In this document: one piece after another, positions 9,554 to 15,609 of the stretch
Numbering within the stretch: the first letter of the stretch is position 1
How the letters are laid out: each line of letters starts with the position of its first letter
Source of the DNA: DATBDM01 sp034664425
Lineage (GTDB): Bacteria; Actinomycetota; Thermoleophilia; Solirubrobacterales; Solirubrobacteraceae
Length of the DNA stretch: 19,022 nucleotides
Direction: 5' to 3'
Assembly (NCBI GenBank): GCA_034664425.1
Contig: JAXDHR010000114.1
Span: 1-19,022 of the forward strand
The notes under the pieces: model-generated
Told to the model about the DNA's origin: nothing
The model's database searches: none
Seen by the model: only the letters and a program-made list of their open reading frames with translations
Translations under genes and position numbers: made by a program

Positions 9554-9591
9554 TGAACCGATTCAGTGAACCGATTCACTGAATCGATTCA
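9554..9591. promoter_or_regulatory. Three tandem LacI-type operators, 13-bp period
   Basis: Three 12-bp units lie end to end with one base between them: TGAACCGATTCA at 9554-9565 and again at 9567-9578, then TGAATCGATTCA at 9580-9591. The third is a perfect palindrome and the first two have one imperfect position. CG at the centre of a 12-14 bp palindrome is the usual LacI-family operator form. A larger palindrome, TTCAGTGAA ccga TTCACTGAA (9562-9583), is nested in the array. The array ends nine bases before the amidohydrolase start, so a bound repressor would block that gene directly, and it also reaches the likely upstream region of the divergent regulator gene. Confidence 0.75.
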
Positions 9592-9600
9592 GATGCCATC

Positions 9601-10497
9601 GTGACCATCGACCTCCACCAGCACCTGTGGCCCGCGCCGTTCCTGCGTGCTCTGCGCGCCCGTCGTCGCCCGCCGCGCCTCGACGGCTGGACGCTGGAGC
9701 TCGAGGCGGAGGCACCGTTCGCCGTCGACCCCGCCGCGCACGACGTCGCGGCGCGCGCCGACCAGGCGCTCGCCGCCGGGCTCGAGCTGGTCGCCGTCGC
9801 CCCGTCGGCGGCGCTCGGCATCGACCGACTGCCTGAAGCGGAGTCCCGCGCGCTGTCGGAGGCCTGGCTCGAGGGCGCGCTCGACCTGCCGGCCCCCTTC
9901 CGGGCGTGGACGGCGGCGACCGGCGTCCCGGCCCTGCAGGAGGCGCTCGGTGCCGGCGCCATCGGGCTCGAGCTGCCCGCGGACGCGCTTGCGGCGCCCG
10001 GCGGCCTCGAACGCCTGGCTCCGCTGCTGTCGACGCTCGCGGCGGCCCGCCGGCCTGTGCTCGTCCATCCCGGGCCGCCCGGCGACGCGCTGCCGGGCCG
10101 GCCCGCGTGGTGGGCGGCGGTCGTGCCCTACGTCGCCCAGCTGCACGCCGCGTGGTGGGCGTGGGCGGACGGCGGTCGCGAGCGCTTCCCCGATCTGCGC
10201 GTCTGCTTCTCCGCGCTGGCCGGGCTCGCCCCGCTCCACGGCGAGCGCCATCGGGCGCGCGGGGGCCGCGACCGCGCGATCGATCCCCTGACCTTCGTCG
10301 AAACGTCCTCCTACGGGATGCGCGCCGTGGACGCCGTGATTCGCGTGCTGGGCGTCGACGTCGTCTGCCACGGCTCCGACCGGCCCTACGCCGCGCCCCT
10401 GCCGCTGGGGCTCGACCCGAGCGCCCGACGCGTGATCGCCACGACCAATCCGGGGCGCCTGCTCGGCGCCCCCCTGCTCAAGGAGGTACTGAGCTGA
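9601..10497 (+). CDS. Amidohydrolase (Amidohydro_2-type metal-dependent hydrolase)
   Basis: A 298-residue TIM-barrel hydrolase of the amidohydrolase superfamily. Visible ligands are the HxH of MTIDLHQHLW (H6, H8), H156 in VLVHPG and D260 in CHGSDRPY, and it ends with the usual TTNPGRLLG helix. The family (PF04909) includes decarboxylases and hydrolases of C-N, C-O and C-C bonds, so the reaction cannot be named. The start is GTG 9601, nine bases after the operator array, with no clear Shine-Dalgarno. The stop shares a base with the following cysteine-dioxygenase-like gene (TGATG), so the two are one transcriptional unit and probably act on the same compound or its product. Control by the divergent LacI-type regulator is likely. 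There is no signal peptide, so it is cytoplasmic. Confidence 0.8.
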   Translation: MTIDLHQHLWPAPFLRALRARRRPPRLDGWTLELEAEAPFAVDPAAHDVAARADQALAAGLELVAVAPSAALGIDRLPEAESRALSEAWLEGALDLPAPFRAWTAATGVPALQEALGAGAIGLELPADALAAPGGLERLAPLLSTLAAARRPVLVHPGPPGDALPGRPAWWAAVVPYVAQLHAAWWAWADGGRERFPDLRVCFSALAGLAPLHGERHRARGGRDRAIDPLTFVETSSYGMRAVDAVIRVLGVDVVCHGSDRPYAAPLPLGLDPSARRVIATTNPGRLLGAPLLKEVLS

Positions 10498-11033
10498 TGC
10501 CGTCTGTCGCCGAGCTGGTGACCGCCCTCGCCGACCCTCGCGGCCGGCCGCTGGAACGCCACGAGCTGATCTCGCTTGCAGAAGGCGTCGGCGCCCGCGC
10601 CGACCTGTGGGCGCCGCAGCTGGACACGGCGGCGTGCACGCGCACGTACGCGGCGCTGCACCGCGACGCGAGCGTCGACGTATGGGCCCTCTTCTGGGTC
10701 CCCGAGGCCGACACCGGCTGGCACGACCACGACACGTCCAGCGGCGCCGTCCACGTCGTCGAGGGCGAGCTCGAGGAGCACGTGCTGCGCCTCGGACGTG
10801 CCGAGCGGCGCATGCGCCATGCCGCCGGCGGCGCCTTCGCCTTCGGGCCCTCGCACATCCACCGGCTGACGTGCGCCGTGCCGCGCGCCGTCTCGATCCA
10901 CGCCTACTCCCCGCCCTTGTGGCGACTCGGGCAGTACAGCGTGGATCCCGACGGGATCCTGAGCCGCCTGTCGGTCTCCTATGCGGACGAGTTGCGCCCG
11001 CTCGACGCGCTGGCGCTGCCGTCGGCCGCATGA
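10497..11033 (+). CDS. Cysteine dioxygenase-like cupin
   Basis: A 178-residue cupin. The ATG shares its A with the preceding TGA and has AAGGAGG about ten bases upstream. It carries the thiol dioxygenase residues: H76 and H78 in GWHDHDTSSG, H122 in GPSHIHRL, and the H135/Y137 pair in SIHAYSPPL that equals rat H155/Y157. R49 in CTRT sits where the cysteine-carboxylate-binding Arg60 of rat cysteine dioxygenase is found, while 3-mercaptopropionate dioxygenases have Gln there. A Gly replaces the crosslinked Cys93, as is usual in bacteria (SSGAVHVVEG). It should oxidise cysteine or a related thiol to the sulfinate, using Fe(II) and O2 in the cytoplasm. Being paired with the amidohydrolase, the true substrate could be a cysteine derivative. 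Its last 55 bases overlap the convergent DUF190 gene. Confidence 0.85.
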   Translation: MPSVAELVTALADPRGRPLERHELISLAEGVGARADLWAPQLDTAACTRTYAALHRDASVDVWALFWVPEADTGWHDHDTSSGAVHVVEGELEEHVLRLGRAERRMRHAAGGAFAFGPSHIHRLTCAVPRAVSIHAYSPPLWRLGQYSVDPDGILSRLSVSYADELRPLDALALPSAA

Positions 11034-12031
11034 ACCGGCTCGCTGGTCACGAGTCCGGTCGCATCCGTCCAGGCGTCGATCAGCGCGAATGCCCGCTGCG
11101 CACGCTCGGGCGCTCCGACCGCGACGAGCATGACCGGTGCACGCCGCCGCAGCTGCCACAGCGTGTCGCCGTGCGGCGCGTGCTCGCCGTGGTAGCCCCA
11201 GACGCCGCGTAGCACGGTCGCCCCCGCGAAGCCGTCGCGGCGCAGCGCGCGCAGCAGCCCCGGGGCGAGCGGCTCGCCGCGGTGGCGGCTCTGCTCGCCG
11301 GCGTAGACCGTCAGCTTGATCCGCGACTCGAGCCCCGCGATCGGCGCCGGCGGCGCGAGTTCCGGCTCGGCGAGGCGCACGCCGTCGCGCTTGCACACGC
11401 GCACGCGCTCGAGCGTCACCAGCGGGGCGTCGAGCAGCCCGTCCAGCTCGCCCAGCGCCGCCGCGATCCGCGCGCCTTCGCCGACCGAGATCACCATCAG
11501 CGGCACGCGGGCGTTGCGCCCGAGGAAGGCAGCGCGCTCGCGCGTTCCCCGGACGGTCCCGTCGACGCCGAGCAGCACGGTCGCACCGGCGACGCCGTGG
11601 CGCCGCAGCAGCGCGACGACTGCCGCGAAGGCGGGCATGCCGCCCGCGTGCTCGCGGCGCCCGAGATAGACCGTGAGCTTGACCTGACCGTCGAGCTCGG
11701 CGGGCAGCGCCAGCGGCGACGGGGCCAGGCGGGCGCGCTCGACGGTCACGAGGCCGCGGAGTCCGAGCGCCCGCACGTCGGCGAGAGCCGCCTCGATCCG
11801 GGGCGCCGCATCGACGCCGACGACGACCAGGGGCAGGTCCTCGGACAGCGTCAGCTGTCGATCGGTGCGGTACCCGTGGCGCGCGCCGAAGCCCTCCGCG
11901 CCCCGCAGGACGAGGCTCGCACGCAGCTCGCGGCGGGCGTAGACGTCGACGATCGCGTCGGCGAGGAACGCGCCGCGGGCACGCTGGCGCTCGCCCAGGT
12001 AGACCGTGAGCTTGCGGGCGCCGGCGCTCAC
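10979..12031 (-). CDS. Three tandem DUF190 domains in one protein
   Basis: A 350-residue protein made of three repeats of the roughly 100-residue DUF190 fold. Repeat 1 is about 6-105 (RKLTVYLGERQRARG, VLRGAEGFGARHG), repeat 2 about 116-212 (VKLTVYLGRREHAGG, TVLLGVDGT), and repeat 3 about 237-333 (IKLTVYAGEQSRHRG, TVLRGVWGYHGEH). Each ends with a valine-rich strand before VTxERxR or VTSEPV. DUF190 is a PII-like alpha/beta ferredoxin fold, normally a single domain that trimerises. Repeats 1 and 3 keep the GHG-type loop (ARHG, YHGEH) and repeat 2 has lost it, which suggests a divided role. The start GTG overlaps the CrcB stop by four bases. DUF190 genes commonly accompany crcB, so a role in sensing or modulating fluoride export is inferred. 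The last 55 bases overlap the cupin gene on the other strand. Confidence 0.85.
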   Translation of the reverse strand: MSAGARKLTVYLGERQRARGAFLADAIVDVYARRELRASLVLRGAEGFGARHGYRTDRQLTLSEDLPLVVVGVDAAPRIEAALADVRALGLRGLVTVERARLAPSPLALPAELDGQVKLTVYLGRREHAGGMPAFAAVVALLRRHGVAGATVLLGVDGTVRGTRERAAFLGRNARVPLMVISVGEGARIAAALGELDGLLDAPLVTLERVRVCKRDGVRLAEPELAPPAPIAGLESRIKLTVYAGEQSRHRGEPLAPGLLRALRRDGFAGATVLRGVWGYHGEHAPHGDTLWQLRRRAPVMLVAVGAPERAQRAFALIDAWTDATGLVTSEPVHAADGSASASSGRNSSA

Positions 12032-12393
12032 AGCAGGCGACCCAGCCCGCGCCCGGCCCACGCGGCGAGGAGACCGAGGACCAGGCTGACGGCGACGTTC
12101 GCGACGGCGGCGCGCGTGCGCCCGTCCTCCGCGAGCCGGTGCGTCTCGAGCATCCACGTGCTGAACGTCGTGTAGGCGCCCACGAAGCCCGTGCCCGCGA
12201 CGGCATACGGGTGCTCCGCGAGCCGCGCGCCGACCAGCACGCTCAGCGCCAGCGCGCCGCTGAGGTTGACGGCCAGCGTGCCGAACGGGAACGCCCGGCC
12301 GAGCCGCCGCGCGACCGCACCGTCGAGCAGCAGCCGCGCGATCGCGCCCGCGCCGCCGAGCAGCCCGACGCCGAGCAGCACTCCCACACTCAC
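12028..12393 (-). CDS. crcB: CrcB/Fluc fluoride channel subunit, distal copy
   Basis: A 121-residue, four-helix membrane protein of the CrcB/Fluc family. It shows GTLAVNLSGALALS (helix 2 with the conserved Asn) and GAYTTFSTWMLE (the TTFST break in helix 3 that lines the fluoride pore). Fluc proteins work as dual-topology dimers that let fluoride leave the cytoplasm. Its start GTG 12393 overlaps the stop of the other copy by four bases (GTGA), and its stop overlaps the DUF190 start in the same way. Paired, diverged crcB genes in many Gram-positive bacteria form an obligate heterodimer with fixed opposite topologies, and the two copies here differ enough for that. No fluoride riboswitch was seen. 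Confidence 0.9.
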   Translation of the reverse strand: MSVGVLLGVGLLGGAGAIARLLLDGAVARRLGRAFPFGTLAVNLSGALALSVLVGARLAEHPYAVAGTGFVGAYTTFSTWMLETHRLAEDGRTRAAVANVAVSLVLGLLAAWAGRGLGRLL

Positions 12394-12785
12394 GCGCGCA
12401 CCACGCCGCGGCGCACGAGGTTCGTCGCCACCGCCACCGCGAGGAAGCCGAGGGCGACGCTCGCCGCCAGGTAGGCGCACGCCAGCGCGAAGTGATCGCC
12501 GTCGAGCATCGCCAGCAGCTCGACCTGCACGGTCGAGAACGTGGTCAGCGCGCCGCACACGCCCGTACCGAGGAACGGCCGCCGGTAGGCCGAGAGCGGC
12601 AGCCGCTCCTGCAGGCGCGTCGTCACGTACCCGAGCAGGAACGCCCCGGCGAGGTTGACGATGAACGTCGCCCATGGCCAGGCGCCCGGGCGGTGCGGCA
12701 GCCAGTCCGCCAGCTCGGCGCGCGCGATCGCGCCGATCAAGCCGCCGCCGAAGACGGCCGCCAGCTCGCGGGGGTCGGCGCGCAC
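12390..12785 (-). CDS. crcB: CrcB/Fluc fluoride channel subunit, proximal copy
   Basis: A 131-residue CrcB/Fluc protein with four hydrophobic helices, ATFIVNLAGAFLLGY in helix 2 and GALTTFSTVQVE in helix 3. It has an N-terminal extension (MRADPRELAAVFGGG) not found in the distal copy, and the charge distribution at the ends differs between the two, consistent with opposite membrane orientations. The GTG start at 12785 follows the sigma factor TGA with no gap (TGAGTG), so fluoride channel synthesis is tied to the sigma factor transcript. The stop overlaps the distal copy start. Either subunit alone might be inactive. Confidence 0.9.
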   Translation of the reverse strand: MRADPRELAAVFGGGLIGAIARAELADWLPHRPGAWPWATFIVNLAGAFLLGYVTTRLQERLPLSAYRRPFLGTGVCGALTTFSTVQVELLAMLDGDHFALACAYLAASVALGFLAVAVATNLVRRGVVRA

Positions 12786-14051
12786 TCAGCGCACCGCGCC
12801 CGGCTCGCAGGCCGCGGCGCGCCGCAGGAGCAGCGCCCGCTCGCGCTCGTTGCGCGTCATCGCCGCCGCGCGCTCGAACTCCTCGCGCGCCTCGTCGCGG
12901 CGGCCGAGCTTCTCGAGCAGGTCGCCGCGCACGCTCGACAGGAGGTGGTAGCCGGCGAGCGCCGGCTCGTCGCGGAGCGCGTCGACAAGCTCGAGGCCCG
13001 CCGCCGGGCCGAGCGCCATGCCGAGCGCGACGGCGCGGTTGAGCTCGATCACGGGCGACGCCATGCGTTGCGCGAGGGCGGCATAGAGCGCGGCGATCCG
13101 CGCCCAGTCGGTCGCCTCGGCGGCCGGGGCGCGCGCGTGGCAGGCCGCGATCTCGGCTTGGAGCACGTACGGGCCGGCGGGACGGCCGAGCCGCCGCGCA
13201 CGCTCCAGCGCGACGAGGCCGCGGCCGATCAGCAGCCGGTCCCAGCGCGCCCGGTCCTGGTCTCCGAGCAGCACCGGCTCGCCGGCCGGTCCGAGTCGCG
13301 CCCGCAGTCGCGAGGCCTGGATCTCCATCAGCGCGACGAGCCCGTGGACCTCGGGCTGCTCCGTCATGAGCTCGGCGACGATGCGCCCCAGGCGCAGCGC
13401 CTCCGCGCACAGCTCCGGGCGGATCCAGTCCTCGCCCGCGGTCGCCGCATAGCCCTCGTTGAACACGAGGTAGATGACCTCGAGCACCGACGCCAGGCGC
13501 GCCTCGAGCGCCTCGGGCGGCGGCAGCTCGAACGGCACGTGCGCGTCCGCGAGCGTCTTCTTCGCGCGCACGATCCGCTGCGCGACGGTCGCCTTCGGCA
13601 CCAGGAACGCGCGCGCGATCTCGTCCGTCGTCAGCGCACCGAGCAGGCGCAGCGTCAGCGCGACGCGCGCCTCGGTCGAGAGCACGGGGTGGCAGGCGAT
13701 GAACACCAGCGCCAGCAGGTCGTCGCCGACGCGGTCGTCGAGCTCCGCGGCGAGGTCGCGCTCCTCCTCGGTCTCGAGCTCTCGGCCCAGCTCCTGAACC
13801 TTGCGCTCGAGCGTCTCGCGCCGGCGCAGCGCGTCGATCGAGCGGTTGCGCGCAGTCGTCATCAGCCACGCCCCGGGGTTGTCGGGGACGCCGGACGCCG
13901 GCCACTGCTCGAGCGCGGCGACGAGGGCGTCCTGGGCGAGCTCCTCGGCACGCCCCACGTCGTGCACGATGCGGGTCAGCCCCGCGATCAGCCGCGCGGA
14001 CTCGATCCGCCAGACCGCCTCGATCGCCCGATGTGCCTCGGTCTCGCGCAC
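12786..14051 (-). CDS. ECF42-type sigma factor with C-terminal TPR-like extension
   Basis: A 421-residue sigma factor. Region 2 is about 10-80 (ELAQDALVAALEQW, then AWLMTTARNRSIDALRRR). Region 4 is about 115-170 (STEARVALTLRLLGALTTDE, VPKATVAQRIVRAKKTL). After it come YLVFNEGYAA near 194-203 (DUF6596) and a helical, TPR-like half to the end. Most ECF sigma factors have about 200 residues and an anti-sigma partner. This long form is the ECF42 group, which has a fused C-terminal domain needed for activity and lies with DGPF/YCII genes, as here. No anti-sigma gene is present. The start is GTG 14051, with no free Shine-Dalgarno; a strong hairpin ends five bases upstream. The stop abuts the first crcB gene. 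Confidence 0.9.
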   Translation of the reverse strand: MRETEAHRAIEAVWRIESARLIAGLTRIVHDVGRAEELAQDALVAALEQWPASGVPDNPGAWLMTTARNRSIDALRRRETLERKVQELGRELETEEERDLAAELDDRVGDDLLALVFIACHPVLSTEARVALTLRLLGALTTDEIARAFLVPKATVAQRIVRAKKTLADAHVPFELPPPEALEARLASVLEVIYLVFNEGYAATAGEDWIRPELCAEALRLGRIVAELMTEQPEVHGLVALMEIQASRLRARLGPAGEPVLLGDQDRARWDRLLIGRGLVALERARRLGRPAGPYVLQAEIAACHARAPAAEATDWARIAALYAALAQRMASPVIELNRAVALGMALGPAAGLELVDALRDEPALAGYHLLSSVRGDLLEKLGRRDEAREEFERAAAMTRNERERALLLRRAAACEPGAVR

Positions 14052-14056
14052 GCGCA

Positions 14057-14094
14057 GATCTCAGCAGCATCCGCGATCGGATGCTGCCGAGATC
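14057..14094 (-). promoter_or_regulatory. 17-bp hairpin just before the sigma factor start
   Basis: In the minus-strand transcript, GATCTCGGCAGCATCCG (14094-14078) pairs with CGGATGCTGCTGAGATC (14073-14057) around a 4-base loop. All 17 pairs form, one of them a G-U wobble. The stem ends five bases before the sigma GTG and contains the only weak purine-rich ribosome-binding candidate (TGAGA). No T-run follows. It could mask the start site, reduce read-through from the DGPF gene, or protect the upstream message end. Confidence 0.65.
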
Positions 14095-14108
14095 CGCTAA
14101 CGCGTGGT

Positions 14109-14534
14109 CTAGCGGTTCGCCTCCGCCTGCGAACGGACGCGCTCCTCGGCCTCGCGCAGCTCGGGGGTCAGCGCGTCGCCGAAGTCCTCGGGATCGAACA
14201 CCTGGCGCAGCTCGATCTCGGACGCGCCCTCCATCGGGTTCGGGCAGCGCTTGATCCACTCGAGCGCTTCCTCGCGGGACTTGCACTGGAGCAGCCAGAA
14301 GCCGGCGATCAGCTCCTTGGTCTCCGTGAACGGCCCGTCGACCACGGTCCGCTGGTCGCCGTCGAAGTGCACGCGCGCGCCCTTCGAGCTCGGATGCAGG
14401 CCCTCGCCGGCGAGCATCACGCCCGCCTTGACCAGCTCCTCGTTGTACGCGCCCATCGCCGCCAGCAGCTTCTCGCTGGGCAGCAGGCCCGCCTCGCTGT
14501 CGGCCGTCGCCTTGACCATCGCCATGAAACGCAT
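14109..14534 (-). CDS. DGPF/YCII-related protein
   Basis: A 141-residue cytoplasmic protein of the YCII-related/DGPF family (COG3795). It starts MRFMAMVKATADSEAG and carries the namesake DGPFTETKE at 66-74, followed by LIAGFWLLQCKSREEALEWI. The fold is a ferredoxin-like dimer; the biochemical role is unknown. Genes of this type are the standard partners and targets of ECF42 sigma factors. The ATG at 14534 has GGAGG six bases upstream and lies about 50 bases after an ECF42-like promoter. The stop is 57 bases before the sigma factor start, with a strong hairpin between them. It is the first gene of the DGPF-sigma-crcB-crcB-DUF190 run. Confidence 0.88.
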   Translation of the reverse strand: MRFMAMVKATADSEAGLLPSEKLLAAMGAYNEELVKAGVMLAGEGLHPSSKGARVHFDGDQRTVVDGPFTETKELIAGFWLLQCKSREEALEWIKRCPNPMEGASEIELRQVFDPEDFGDALTPELREAEERVRSQAEANR

Positions 14535-14582
14535 CGGATTCCTCCTGGGGTTCGCGCGGCCCCATCGGCCGCCTCTACTGCA

Positions 14583-14612
14583 GACGACGAACGAGCGCGG
14601 CGAGAATCGACA
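14583..14612 (-). promoter_or_regulatory. ECF42-type promoter before the DGPF gene
   Basis: On the minus strand TGTCGA (14612-14607) is followed by exactly 17 bases and CGTCGTC (14589-14583). As I recall, published ECF42 work in Streptomyces describes TGTCGA at -35 and a CGA/CGTC-type -10 upstream of DGPF genes, so this looks like autoregulation of the operon by its own sigma factor. The predicted transcript start is about 40 bases before the DGPF ATG. The -35 nearly touches the ZnuA-like stop codon. Confidence 0.65.
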
Positions 14613-14618
14613 CGCGGC

Positions 14619-15560
14619 TCAGCGAGAAAGCCGGCAGGCGACCGCGCCGCCCGAGAGCCCGTCGACCAGCGCTCGCGTGTTCGACGCGAGCGAGGCGAGG
14701 TAGGTCGACCCGTCCGAGCCCGCGGGGCCGAGCGAATCGGCCCACAACGGGCGCCCGACGACGGCGCCGGTCTCCTGCGCGATCGCCTGCTCGACCTTCG
14801 GATTGACCGAGCTCTCCGCGAAGATCGCCATGACGTGCTCGCGCCGGATCGCGGCCACGAGCCGGGCGAGGCCGCCCGCAGACGGCGCCCCCGCCGTCGA
14901 CAGCGATGGGATCACCGCGCCGATCACCCTGATGCCGTAGCGGTGCGCGTAGTAGCCGAGCGCGTCGTGGGTCGTCACGAGCCGGCGCTGCACGGGCGCC
15001 ACGCGCATCCAGCAGCGCGCGATCGAGCGGTCCAGACGCTCGATCCTGCGCGTGTACGCGGCCGCGCGGCGGCGGAAGCCGGGGGCGGCACGGGGGTCCG
15101 CGGCGGCCAGGGCGTCGCGGATCGCCGCCACGGCACGGACGCCGTTGCGCGGATCCTGCCACCAGTGCGGGTCCGTGTCGCCGCGCTGCCCGGCCTCGCT
15201 CCCGGTCTGCGTGCGCACGTGATCGATCAGCGTCGTCACCCGGCCCGTGGCGCCGGCCGCGTCGGTGGCGTCGCCGAGCCACGCGTCGACGTCCCCGCCC
15301 GACGCGATCACGAGCTTGGACTCCGCGATCGCCTTGACGTCACCGGGACGCACCTCGTACTCGTGCGGGTCCGAGTTGGGCGCGAGGATCTGGTGCACGT
15401 CGACGCTCGGGCCGCCGACGGCCCGCACGAGATCGGCGACCTGCGTCGTCGTCGCGGTCACCGCAAGCGCTCCCGGCCGCGGCGCGCCCGTATCGGCGCC
15501 GCAGCCCGCGAGCAGCACTGCGAGTGCAGCGGCGAGGGCGAGCGTCCGGGTCCGGGCCAT
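14619..15560 (-). CDS. Zinc/manganese ABC transporter substrate-binding lipoprotein (ZnuA-like)
   Basis: A 313-residue lipoprotein. The signal peptide ends in LAVLLAGC with lipidated Cys20. The mature part has the cluster A-I pattern of metal-binding proteins, with likely ligands H66 (SDPHEYE), H132 (DTDPHWWQDP), H198 (TTHDALGYYA) and D275 (LWADSLG), plus E249 in FAESSVNPK. The set fits ZnuA-like proteins of family PF01297, although the His-rich loop of many ZnuA proteins is reduced to SEAGQRGDTDPHWW. It should capture Zn2+ (or Mn2+) outside the membrane for an ABC importer. No ATPase or permease gene lies beside it, so it is an orphan in this window. A Zur/Fur-like box lies 15 bases before the ATG, which supports zinc as the metal. 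Confidence 0.87.
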   Translation of the reverse strand: MARTRTLALAAALAVLLAGCGADTGAPRPGALAVTATTTQVADLVRAVGGPSVDVHQILAPNSDPHEYEVRPGDVKAIAESKLVIASGGDVDAWLGDATDAAGATGRVTTLIDHVRTQTGSEAGQRGDTDPHWWQDPRNGVRAVAAIRDALAAADPRAAPGFRRRAAAYTRRIERLDRSIARCWMRVAPVQRRLVTTHDALGYYAHRYGIRVIGAVIPSLSTAGAPSAGGLARLVAAIRREHVMAIFAESSVNPKVEQAIAQETGAVVGRPLWADSLGPAGSDGSTYLASLASNTRALVDGLSGGAVACRLSR

Positions 15561-15575
15561 GCGCCCGCACCATAC

Positions 15576-15590
15576 TGAAACTCATTCTCA
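15576..15590 (-). promoter_or_regulatory. Zur/Fur-like box upstream of the ZnuA-like gene
   Basis: TGAAACTCATTCTCA at 15576-15590 resembles the actinobacterial Zur operator TGAAAATSATTTTCA (7-1-7 dyad), with 11-12 matching positions, and is the only A/T-rich patch nearby. It lies 16-30 bases before the ATG, where a repressor would block transcription. A Fur or iron box cannot be excluded on sequence alone. Confidence 0.6.
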
Positions 15591-15609
15591 TTCGCAGGTC
15601 CCTGCGCGG

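Noticed and set aside
12394..14565. Extension of the distal CrcB frame into an 845-codon protein
   Set aside because: The extra part is the Arg/Ala-rich shadow of the proximal crcB, sigma and DGPF genes, which are clear in another frame.
14535..14620. Fluoride riboswitch before the crcB operon
   Set aside because: No crcB-motif pseudoknot pattern was recognised in this leader or in the gaps between the operon genes.
12492..15578. A 1028-codon open frame on the plus strand
   Set aside because: Rich in Arg, Gln and His with no domain. It is the antisense of the crcB, sigma, DGPF and ZnuA-like genes and is open only because of high GC.
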